Shown piece by piece: positions 1 through 6,008 of a stretch of 6,008 nucleotides of DNA (position 1 is its first letter; each line of letters starts with the position of its first letter). Made by a program: the position numbers and the translations under genes. Below the pieces are notes generated by a model. It worked only from the letters and a program-made list of their open reading frames with translations. It did no database searches and was not told the DNA's origin. Source of the DNA: Longimicrobiales bacterium (GTDB lineage: Bacteria; Gemmatimonadota; Gemmatimonadetes; Longimicrobiales; Gaopeijiaceae); NCBI GenBank assembly GCA_028280205.1, contig JANQME010000466.1, positions 1 through 6,008 on the forward strand, in the 5' to 3' direction.

Positions 1-36
1 CGCCCCCAACCTCACCACTCCTCTACCCTCCGACTC

Positions 37-40
37 GAGG
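37..40 (+). promoter_or_regulatory. Ribosome binding site of the aquaporin-family gene
   Basis: A GAGG core lies 8 nt before the GTG at 49. It supports that GTG as the start, and the next residues (SRYLTELVGTYFLV) are a normal MIP-family N-terminus. The rest of positions 1-36 is pyrimidine-rich, and I see no recognisable promoter in it. Confidence 0.55.
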
Positions 41-48
41 CGACTCCC

Positions 49-684
49 GTGAGCCGGTACCTGACCGAGCTGGTCGGCACGTACTTCCTCGTCCTGACGA
101 TCGGCATGGTCGTCCTCGCCGGAACGCCGCTCGCACCACTGGCCGTCGGCCTCATGCTGACCGCGCTCGTATACATGGGCGGGCCCGTCTCCGGAGCGCA
201 TTACAACCCGGCGGTTACGGTGGGCTTCTTCCTGACGGGAACGACCGGCCGCTCCGATGTCGTTCCGTACGTCGCCGCGCAGCTCTTCGGCGCATGGCTC
301 GCCGCGAGCACCGTGCAGCTCCTCACCGGACAGACCTTCGCGCTCGCGCCCGGCGGCGCGTACACGACGACGCAGGCGCTCCTCGCGGAGGTACTGCTCA
401 CGCTCGCGCTGGTGCTCGTGATCTTCAACGTGGCCATCTCGAAGCGCAGCGCCGGCAACCAGTACTACGGGGTCGCGATCGGGCTCGTGGTCACCGGGGG
501 GGCCTTCACCGTGGGGGACGTCTCGGGCGCGGCATTCAACCCGGCCGTGGGAACAGGCCCGATACTGGTCGACGCGCTCATGGGCGAGGGGGATCTCGGG
601 AACCTCTGGCTCTACTGGATCGGGCCCCTGATCGGGGCCCTCGGCGCGCTGGCCGTCTTCCGGGTGCAGGAGGGGAGTGCGTGA
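49..684 (+). CDS. Aquaporin-family (MIP) channel with an atypical selectivity filter
   Basis: This is an inner-membrane pore protein of the major intrinsic protein family, 211 residues long and slightly shorter than typical bacterial aquaporins (about 230). It starts at a GTG preceded by GAGG. Six hydrophobic segments lie at roughly residues 5-25, 30-50, 73-92, 109-129, 138-157 and 186-204. The two half-helix signatures are SGAHYNPAVTVG (NPA at 53-55) and SGAAFNPAVGTG (NPA at 164-166). In most aquaporins and glycerol facilitators the second NPA is followed by the arginine of the aromatic/arginine filter, but here it is followed by Val167. Aligning without gaps from each NPA motif to E. coli AqpZ (recalled from memory) puts Val33, Ala152, Ala161 and Val167 at the filter positions that are Phe, His, Thr and Arg in AqpZ. 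The family assignment is firm. The cargo is unknown, and water or glycerol should not be assumed. The gene overlaps the hemoglobin gene that follows. Confidence 0.92.
   Translation: MSRYLTELVGTYFLVLTIGMVVLAGTPLAPLAVGLMLTALVYMGGPVSGAHYNPAVTVGFFLTGTTGRSDVVPYVAAQLFGAWLAASTVQLLTGQTFALAPGGAYTTTQALLAEVLLTLALVLVIFNVAISKRSAGNQYYGVAIGLVVTGGAFTVGDVSGAAFNPAVGTGPILVDALMGEGDLGNLWLYWIGPLIGALGALAVFRVQEGSA
668..675 (+). promoter_or_regulatory. Strong Shine-Dalgarno of the truncated hemoglobin gene
   Basis: AGGAGGGG lies inside the last codons of the aquaporin-family gene, 5 nt before the GTG at 681. It fixes the hemoglobin start, because the first in-frame ATG (at 768) would remove the A and B helices. It is the best ribosome binding site in the window. 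Confidence 0.8.
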
Positions 685-1070
685 GCGAGCGGACGTCGGC
701 ATCCCACTTCGAGCTCCTGGGCGGCGAGCCGGGCATCCGGGCGCTGGTCGACCGCTTCTACGACCTCATGGACGAAGCCCCCGAGGCGGCCGGGATCCGC
801 GCCCTGCACCCTCCAGACCTCGAGTCGTCCCGCGAGAAGCTCCTCCTCTTCCTGGTCGGGTGGACAGGCGGACCGCCTCTCTACGTCGAGCGCCACGGCC
901 ACCCCATGCTGCGCGCCCGTCACCTCCCCTTCCCCATCGGTGACGCCGAGCGCGACGAGTGGCTCTGGTGCATGGACCGGGCGCTCGACGAGCACGAGAT
1001 GGAGGACGAGCTGAGAAGCTATCTGAAACAGCGCTTCGCGGCGGTCGCGGACCACATGAGGAATCGGTAG
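681..1070 (+). CDS. Group II truncated hemoglobin (TrHbO-like)
   Basis: This is a cytoplasmic heme protein of 129 residues with the 2-over-2 globin fold. Families of this kind bind O2 or act on NO, peroxide or other small ligands. Group II marks are visible in order: FELLGGEPGIRALVDRFY near the start, with Tyr27 as the B10 tyrosine; LFLVGWTGGPPLY (56-68); GHPMLRARH, where His81 is the proximal F8 heme ligand; then PFPIG and ERDEWLWCMDRAL, where Trp94 is the G8 tryptophan that defines group II. The CD1 position appears to be His43 rather than Tyr or Phe, a variant I believe occurs in this group. The GTG start shares four bases (GTGA) with the aquaporin stop, so translation of the two is probably coupled. 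The physiological ligand and reductase partner cannot be read from the sequence. Confidence 0.93.
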   Translation: MSERTSASHFELLGGEPGIRALVDRFYDLMDEAPEAAGIRALHPPDLESSREKLLLFLVGWTGGPPLYVERHGHPMLRARHLPFPIGDAERDEWLWCMDRALDEHEMEDELRSYLKQRFAAVADHMRNR

Positions 1071-1216
1071 GAGTCATGGAGCAACGGGCGGCCGCTGCAT
1101 TGCCCGCAGTCGGGGCCCAGCCTACCGTCCCCCGCTCGCCCGGGGTTCGGGAAGCGCTCGCGCGCCCCGGAACACGCCACGATCGACCACCCTGATCCGC
1201 CACCGCCCGCCCTGCC

Positions 1217-4200
1217 ATGCGAACGCTCCATCCCCGCAGCACGCGCCACCTCCGCCTCGCACTCGTCGCCACCTGCGCGACCCTCGTACTTCCCGCTCCC
1301 GGCTCGGCCCAGTCCGAGGCGGACGCCTTCAAGGATCTCACGTGGCGGATGGTGGGACCGTACCGCGGCGGGCGCTCCTCGGCCGTGGCCGGCTTCCTGG
1401 GCAACCCGGACCGGTGGATCATGGGCACGACCGGCGGCGGGATGTGGGAGACGGACGACAACGGCGTCACCTGGCGCGCGATCTCGGACGACGACTTCGG
1501 CGGGTCGGTCGGCGCGGTCGCGGTCGCGGCCTCCGACCCCAACGTTATTTACGCGGGCACCGGCTCGGCCGACATCCGGGGCAACACCTCGACCGGCCGG
1601 GGCGTGTGGAAGTCGATGGACGCGGGGCGCACCTGGCGCTTCATCGGCCTCCCGGAGGCCGGACAGATCGGCAGGATCGAGGTGCACCCCCGTGACGAGG
1701 ATCTCGTCTACGTGGCGGCGCTCGGCCATCCGTTCGGGAAGAACCCCGAGCGCGGCGTCTTCCGGTCCCGGGACGGGGGCGAGAGCTGGGAGCACATCCT
1801 CGCGCTCAACGACTCGACCGGGGCCTCGGACCTGACGATGAACCCGGTGAACCCGCGCGAAATGTACGCCGGCGCGTGGCGTGGCGAGCGCAAGCCGTGG
1901 GCGATGATCTCGGGGGCCGAGGAGGGCGGCGTCTACAAGACGACGGACGGCGGCGACACGTGGACGAAGCTCGAGGGTGGGCTCCCGACCGGCGTGGTGG
2001 GCAAGGTGGGCGTGAGCGTCTCGCCGGCCGACCCCGACCGGATCTGGGCGATCATCGAGGCCGAGCCGGACGGAGGCGTCTACCGCTCCGACGACGCGGG
2101 CGCGACGTGGACCCGCACGAACTCGGAGAACAACCTCCGCCAGCGCGCCTGGTACTACACGCACGTGCAGGCCGACCCGCAGGATCCCAACACGGTCTAC
2201 GCCCTCAACACCGCGCTGTACCGCTCGGTCGACGCCGGCGTGACGTTCGAATCGATCCCGGTGCCGCACGGCGACGTGCACGACTTGTGGATCCACCCCG
2301 ACGACCCGGACCGGATGGTCGTCGCGAACGACGGGGGCGGCCAGGTCACCGTGAACGGCGGCGAGACGTGGTCGACGTACTACAACCAGCCGACCGCCGA
2401 GCTCTACGACGTCATCGTCGACAACGGCTTCCCGTACCGCCTCTACGGCGCGCAGCAGGACAACACGACGATCTCGGTGCCGGCGTGGACGTCGAGCAAC
2501 ACGCTCTATCCGAAGGAGCACTGGCAAAACGTGGGCGGGTGCGAGACCGGGCCGATCGCGCTGCACCCGGACCGCCCGAACCTCGTGTACGCGGGCTGCT
2601 ACGGCGGCGTGATCGACCGCTACGACATCGCGCGCGACCAGGTGGAGAACGTGAACCTCTACCCGCAGCTCCAGCTCGGGATGGCGACGCGTGACCTCGT
2701 GCACCGCTTCCAGTGGGTGTCCCCGATGCTCGTGTCGATGCACGACCCGGAGACTGTCTACCACGGCTCGCAGTTCGTGAACCGCTCGCGCGACGGCGGC
2801 GACACGTGGGAGTCGATCAGCCCGGATCTGTCGACGAACAATCCGGCGCATCAGGACCAGTCCGGCGGCCCGATCAACGCCGACGTGACCGGCGTGGAGA
2901 TCTACGGCGTCGTCTTCTCGATCGCCGAGTCACCCACGGATCCGACGGAGATCTGGGCCGGCTCAGACGACGGGCGTCTCCACGTCACCCGCGACGACGG
3001 CGTTACGTGGACGGACATCACCCCACCGGGAATGCCGGAGCTCGGCACGGTCGACGAGATCGAGCTCTCCGTGCACGCGCCGGGCCGGGCGTACATCGCG
3101 GTGCAGGCGTACCGACTCGACGACTTCCGGCCGTACGTCTTCCGCACCGACGATTGGGGCGGATCGTGGGAGATGATCACGGACGGCATCCCGGACGACC
3201 ATCCGGTGCGCACCGTCCGCGAGGATCCCGAGCACGAGGGTCTTCTCTTCGCCGGAACGGAGTTCGGGCTCTTCGTCTCGCTGGACGGGGGCGAGGGCTG
3301 GCAGTCGCTCCAGCAGAACCTGCCGATCACTCCGGTGACCGGGATGCGCGTCGCCCACCACGACCTCGTGATCTCGACGCAGGGACGTTCGTTCTGGATC
3401 CTGGACGACATCTCGCCACTGCGCGAGATCGCCGGGGACGCGACGGAGGGCGCGACGTACCTCTTCGACCCGCGACCCGCGTACCGCGTGAACGCGGCCG
3501 GCTCGGGGGGCGGCCTCGCGGAGCTCTCGCCCGATCCGGTTCCGCAGGGTGGGCTCATCCACTACTGGCTCGCCGACGACGCGGACGAGGTCACCGTCGA
3601 GGTGCTCGACGCGCGCGGGGGCGTGGTGCGCGGCTTCTCCAGCGACTCGACCGCCGCCGCCGACTTCCGGACCGATCGCATCCCGGCCACGGCGGGGCTG
3701 AACCGCGTGGCGTGGGATCTCTTCTACCCCGGTCCGCGAGTCCCCGAGGACGCAGTCATCTGGGGCTACACAGGGGGCATCAAGGCGCCGCCCGGCAGGT
3801 ACGACGTGCGCCTCACCGTGGACGGCTCCGTGGTCGGCGAGGCCGAGCTGGAGCTGCGCCCGGACCCACGCCTACCCGAGGTCGCTGCCGCCGAGTACGA
3901 GGAGCAGCTTCGTGTGGGCCTCGCGATCCGGGACTCGATCGATCAGGTGACCGACGCGATCGAGACGCTGGTGAGCGTGCGCGAGCAGGTCGAAGCGGTC
4001 ATGGAGAGCGCGGCGATCGCGAACCAGGACGGGACGCTCCAGCCGCTGGCGGATACGCTGTCGGAGAATGCGCAGGTCGTGCAGGAAGAGATGATGCAGA
4101 CCCGCAATCGCTCGGGGCAGGATCCCATCCGCTTCCCGCCACAGCTCGATAACCAGCTCGTCGAGCTCTACAACTACGTGACGGGCGTCGACGGATACAT

Positions 4201-4393
4201 CTCGGGCGGCCGTGAAGGCCGGCCTCCGGCAGCCGCCTACCGGCGGTTCGACGACCTGAACGCCGACTGGAGCGCGATCCGGGGGCGGTACCAGTCGATC
4301 CTGGAGAACGAGCTGCAGCGCTTCAACGCGGCGGTGGAGCAGCTCGGACTGCCGGCGATCGTGCTGACGCGGGACGGGAGGCTGATCTCGTAG
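1217..4393 (+). CDS. Secreted Asp-box (BNR/VPS10-sortilin-like) beta-propeller protein
   Basis: This 1058-residue exported protein is of the kind often labelled glycosyl hydrolase, BNR-repeat or sortilin-like. A Sec signal peptide covers residues 1-31 (basic start, hydrophobic LALVATCATLVLPA, cleavage after GSA). Cys20 is not in a lipobox, so a lipoprotein is unlikely. Eleven Asp-box-like motifs of the form SxDxGxTW begin near residues 79, 133, 174, 242, 291, 337, 378, 524, 591, 644 and 688, implying one or two beta-propellers. Residues about 780-880 look like a beta-sandwich ending in the PPGRYDVRLTVDG strand pair. Residues 890-1045 are mainly helical. The mature chain has only two cysteines, Cys442 and Cys461. 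I see no residues that prove glycosidase activity, so the hydrolase name should be treated as unproven; sugar or protein binding is equally possible. No Shine-Dalgarno is evident before the ATG, and the 146-nt gap upstream shows no clear promoter or terminator. Confidence 0.88.
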   Translation: MRTLHPRSTRHLRLALVATCATLVLPAPGSAQSEADAFKDLTWRMVGPYRGGRSSAVAGFLGNPDRWIMGTTGGGMWETDDNGVTWRAISDDDFGGSVGAVAVAASDPNVIYAGTGSADIRGNTSTGRGVWKSMDAGRTWRFIGLPEAGQIGRIEVHPRDEDLVYVAALGHPFGKNPERGVFRSRDGGESWEHILALNDSTGASDLTMNPVNPREMYAGAWRGERKPWAMISGAEEGGVYKTTDGGDTWTKLEGGLPTGVVGKVGVSVSPADPDRIWAIIEAEPDGGVYRSDDAGATWTRTNSENNLRQRAWYYTHVQADPQDPNTVYALNTALYRSVDAGVTFESIPVPHGDVHDLWIHPDDPDRMVVANDGGGQVTVNGGETWSTYYNQPTAELYDVIVDNGFPYRLYGAQQDNTTISVPAWTSSNTLYPKEHWQNVGGCETGPIALHPDRPNLVYAGCYGGVIDRYDIARDQVENVNLYPQLQLGMATRDLVHRFQWVSPMLVSMHDPETVYHGSQFVNRSRDGGDTWESISPDLSTNNPAHQDQSGGPINADVTGVEIYGVVFSIAESPTDPTEIWAGSDDGRLHVTRDDGVTWTDITPPGMPELGTVDEIELSVHAPGRAYIAVQAYRLDDFRPYVFRTDDWGGSWEMITDGIPDDHPVRTVREDPEHEGLLFAGTEFGLFVSLDGGEGWQSLQQNLPITPVTGMRVAHHDLVISTQGRSFWILDDISPLREIAGDATEGATYLFDPRPAYRVNAAGSGGGLAELSPDPVPQGGLIHYWLADDADEVTVEVLDARGGVVRGFSSDSTAAADFRTDRIPATAGLNRVAWDLFYPGPRVPEDAVIWGYTGGIKAPPGRYDVRLTVDGSVVGEAELELRPDPRLPEVAAAEYEEQLRVGLAIRDSIDQVTDAIETLVSVREQVEAVMESAAIANQDGTLQPLADTLSENAQVVQEEMMQTRNRSGQDPIRFPPQLDNQLVELYNYVTGVDGYISGGREGRPPAAAYRRFDDLNADWSAIRGRYQSILENELQRFNAAVEQLGLPAIVLTRDGRLIS

Positions 4394-4429
4394 GGGTGGG
4401 CGGATCGCGGACGGGTCAGACCACGGCGG

Positions 4430-4861
4430 TCAGCCCCCCGAGACGCCCAGGACACGAAACCCCTCGCGCCGCGCCGCGCGTGCCAACCTGTGGTCGAACG
4501 TCACGAGGTCGCCGCTCGCCGGCGAGCCGGACCATTCGAGCGCGGCCGCGAGCTGCATCGCGTCCGCAGAGCGCAGCGGATGGATCCGAAGCAGGCGGAG
4601 CGCCTGATCCCGGACTCCGTCTCCCGGCACGATCTCGAACCACGCGTCGCGGAGCTCGATGAGCCTGCGGGAGAGTGCGGCCTCGACCTCCTCCGTGACG
4701 ATTCCCTCGCGGCGAAGCCGGGCGAACGCCGAAGCGCATTCGATCGGTGTGGCCCACCAGACCGCCAACGCCGGATCCTCTTCGAGGAGGCGCCGCGCGG
4801 GCTCCGTCGACGGCTGATCGACCAGAAGCGGGATGAGCGCCGACGAGTCCCAGAAGCGCAT
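4430..4861 (-). CDS. vapC: PIN-domain ribonuclease toxin, VapC-like
   Basis: This 143-residue protein fits the toxin half of a type II toxin-antitoxin module. PIN toxins are Mg-dependent RNases that stop translation by cutting RNA, often tRNA or rRNA; the target here is unknown. The acidic active-site set is complete: Asp5 in FWDSSAL, Glu41 in PIECASAF, Asp100 in SADAMQLAAAL and Asp123 in TFDHRLA. The toxin therefore looks intact and catalytically competent. The ATG shares its A with the antitoxin stop (TGATG), and only a weak purine run precedes it, so translation probably depends on ribosomes finishing the antitoxin. The gene converges on the large propeller gene, with 36 nt between the two stops and no obvious terminator there. 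Confidence 0.9.
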   Translation of the reverse strand: MRFWDSSALIPLLVDQPSTEPARRLLEEDPALAVWWATPIECASAFARLRREGIVTEEVEAALSRRLIELRDAWFEIVPGDGVRDQALRLLRIHPLRSADAMQLAAALEWSGSPASGDLVTFDHRLARAARREGFRVLGVSGG

Positions 4862-5166
4862 CAGCGCCCGGTCGAACGTTCGTCGAGCAGAGCCTTCAGC
4901 GAGACGCCGTCCGGATCCGCCGCGAGCGGCGTGGCAAGCCTTCCGGCCAGGCCCTCGGACACCGCCTGCTCGGACACGGGTGCGCGCACACGGCCTTCCC
5001 GGACGAGCCGAGCGATCCGGCCGCCCACCTCGGCGCCGGGATCGAGCGCGGAGAGACGTGCGACGGGACGGCCTCGATCGGTCACGATGATCTCCTCCCC
5101 GCTCTTGACGGCGTCAAGGTACCGGGAGAGATGGGCCTTGAGGGTGCTGATCGACGCCTTCTTCAT
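4861..5166 (-). CDS. Phd/YefM-family antitoxin
   Basis: This 101-residue protein is probably the antitoxin of the adjoining PIN toxin. The N-terminal part (residues 1-40, MKKASISTLKAHLSRYLDAV followed by GEEIIVTDRGRPVARL) is the classic Phd/YefM DNA-binding fold. The charged, less conserved remainder ends in an amphipathic stretch (SLKALLDERS, about 90-99), as expected for the segment that wraps and blocks the toxin. Proteins of this family bind an operator at their own promoter, alone and more tightly with the toxin. A near-palindrome overlapping the start codon fits that role. The stop codon overlaps the toxin ATG by one base. No Shine-Dalgarno is visible before the ATG. The start is chosen because the family pattern begins right after it. 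The upstream symporter gene, on the same strand, ends 36 nt away. Confidence 0.88.
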   Translation of the reverse strand: MKKASISTLKAHLSRYLDAVKSGEEIIVTDRGRPVARLSALDPGAEVGGRIARLVREGRVRAPVSEQAVSEGLAGRLATPLAADPDGVSLKALLDERSTGR

Positions 5167-5186
5167 CTGACTAAAATAGTTAGATG
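5164..5186 (-). promoter_or_regulatory. Candidate antitoxin operator: 10-bp inverted repeat at the antitoxin start
   Basis: On the plus strand the left arm is CATCTGACTA (5164-5173), the spacer is AAA, and the right arm is TAGTTAGATG (5177-5186). The arms are inverted copies matching at 9 of 10 positions. Sixteen of 23 bases are A or T, which stands out sharply in this GC-rich window. The antitoxin ATG (complement of 5164-5166) lies inside one arm. Short palindromes at this place are the usual binding sites of Phd/YefM antitoxins, so autoregulation is likely. A hairpin acting on the mRNA start is the alternative reading. There is no U-run, so a terminator for the symporter gene is less likely. 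Confidence 0.65.
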
Positions 5187-5202
5187 CGGATGATCGTCCT
5201 AG

Positions 5203-6008
5203 TCACACGCTCAGCTCGTGCGCCTCCCCCGCCCCGCGCGGCACGCGGATCAGATCGACCAGCACCTGCACCTGAGGCGGCGGCGCGGGCGTGAAGCGGG
5301 ACACCGTGACCGTCACCACGAAGTTCAGGAGCATCCCGAGCGTCCCGATCCCCTCGGGGCTGATCCCGAGCCACCAGTGCTCGGCGGTGTTGAGTTCGGG
5401 CCGCACGAACTTGAACCAGACGATGTAGGTGGCCGTGAAGGTGATCCCGGTGATCATGCCGAGGATCGCGCCCTCGCGCGTGGTCCGCTTGGAGAAGATC
5501 CCGAGCACGATCGCGGGGAAGAACGACGACGCCGCGAGCCCGAAGGCGAAGGCGACGACCTGCGCGACGAAGCCGGGCGGGTTGATCCCGAAGTAGCCGG
5601 CAATGACGACGGCCACACCGGCCGCGATGCGCGCGGCGACGAGCTCCTGCTTTTCCGTGATGTCCGGCTTGAGGCTGCGCTTGAGCAGGTCGTGGCTCAC
5701 CGCCGACGAGATGACGAGGAGCAGACCGGCGGCCGTGGAGAGCGCCGCGGCCAGCCCGCCCGCCGCGACCAGCCCCACCACCCACGGGGGTAGATTCGCG
5801 ATCTCCGGATTCGCGAGCACCATGATGTCGCGATCCACGGTGAGCTCGTTCGTCATCGGCGACTCGGGGCCGACGTACTGGATGCGCCCGTCGCCGTTCG
5901 CGTCGTCGAACGCAACGAGCCCGGTCGTCTCCCAGTTCGTGAACCACTCCGGCACCTGCCCGTACGGCACGTCCTGGACCGAGTCGATGAGGTTCGTGCG
6001 CGCGAAGA
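5203..6008 (-). CDS. Sodium:solute symporter (SSS family, VC_2705/ActP-like), C-terminal part
   Basis: The reading frame is open to the right edge, so the beginning of the gene lies outside the window. The 267 visible residues begin FARTNLIDSVQDVPYGQVPEWF and end GAGEAHELSV. This is an inner-membrane, Na+-coupled importer of the family that includes acetate permease ActP. The sequence resembles the VC_2705-type subgroup, whose cargo is probably a small organic acid but is not known here. About five membrane segments are visible, including the LSTAAGLLLVISSAVSHDL helix (plus-strand positions about 5685-5742). By analogy with PutP and vSGLT, the Ser-Thr pair there contributes to the sodium site. 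Before this helix, DANGDGRI resembles a calcium-binding EF-hand loop. Members of this subgroup usually follow a small DUF4212 membrane subunit gene, which would lie beyond the right edge and cannot be confirmed. Nothing suggests that the visible part is broken. Confidence 0.92.
   Translation of the reverse strand, partial: FARTNLIDSVQDVPYGQVPEWFTNWETTGLVAFDDANGDGRIQYVGPESPMTNELTVDRDIMVLANPEIANLPPWVVGLVAAGGLAAALSTAAGLLLVISSAVSHDLLKRSLKPDITEKQELVAARIAAGVAVVIAGYFGINPPGFVAQVVAFAFGLAASSFFPAIVLGIFSKRTTREGAILGMITGITFTATYIVWFKFVRPELNTAEHWWLGISPEGIGTLGMLLNFVVTVTVSRFTPAPPPQVQVLVDLIRVPRGAGEAHELSV

Noticed and set aside
1085..1106. Inverted repeat CGGGC / GCCCG after the hemoglobin gene as a terminator
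   Set aside because: The stem is only 5 bp with a 12-nt loop and no U-run. Such repeats are expected by chance at this GC content.
1076..1195. Possible 39-residue plus-strand ORF starting MEQRAAAALP, just after the hemoglobin gene
   Set aside because: Its purine run (TAGGAG) is only about 2 nt from the ATG, the peptide has low-complexity Ala/Arg/Pro content as expected of GC-rich noncoding DNA, and no family is recognisable.
1019..2851. 610-residue open frame on the minus strand opposite the propeller gene
   Set aside because: Its His/Arg/Val/Asp-rich composition is the usual mirror of a GC-rich coding gene. The plus-strand frame has a signal peptide and regular Asp-boxes, so this one is a shadow.
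2713..4152. 479-residue plus-strand frame inside the propeller gene
   Set aside because: It is an Arg/Gly/Asp-rich shadow in another frame of the real gene, with no recognisable domain.
4414..4433. Direct repeat of GGTCAG in the convergent gap, considered as an insertion footprint
   Set aside because: Six bases is too short to be meaningful, and no terminal inverted repeats or transposase accompany it.
4873..4882. Perfect 10-bp palindrome CGAACGTTCG inside the antitoxin gene, resembling part of a LexA box
   Set aside because: It is shorter than the gapped Gram-positive LexA box, lies inside the antitoxin's C-terminal codons, and is not repeated. Chance is the simplest reading.

Overview
This is a very GC-rich bacterial chromosomal window. 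The best guess for its source is a Gemmatimonadota-type or similar environmental bacterium. That guess rests on protein style only: a large secreted Asp-box/VPS10-like propeller protein beside a VC_2705-type sodium:solute symporter, with high-GC codons throughout. No rRNA, tRNA, insertion sequence or CRISPR is visible, and the assignment was not tested by any search.

Layout. On the plus strand, a two-gene unit opens the window. It holds a compact aquaporin-family (MIP) channel (49-684) and a group II truncated hemoglobin (681-1070). The two overlap by 4 nt, with a strong Shine-Dalgarno inside the end of the first gene. After a 146-nt gap comes a 1058-residue secreted protein with eleven Asp-box (BNR) repeats (1217-4393). 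Three minus-strand genes converge on it. Read in their own direction they are the C-terminal 267 residues of a sodium:solute symporter that enters from the right edge (5203-6008), a Phd/YefM-type antitoxin (4861-5166) and a VapC-like PIN-domain toxin (4430-4861). Antitoxin and toxin overlap by one base. A 23-bp AT-rich near-palindrome covers the antitoxin start and is a good candidate for its self-regulatory operator.

How the genes work together. The channel/hemoglobin pair looks translationally coupled. The channel has both NPA motifs but lacks the arginine that normally follows the second one. Its inferred selectivity filter is small and uncharged (Val/Ala/Ala/Val), which together with the co-encoded heme protein suggests a gas or small neutral solute as cargo rather than ordinary water or glycerol transport. 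This is the most interesting lead in the window and is an inference. The antitoxin/toxin pair is an ordinary type II module sitting 36 nt behind the symporter gene. The large propeller protein belongs to a family that is common in these bacteria and whose substrate is unknown.

All stretches without a gene are under 150 nt. I found no convincing terminator in them.
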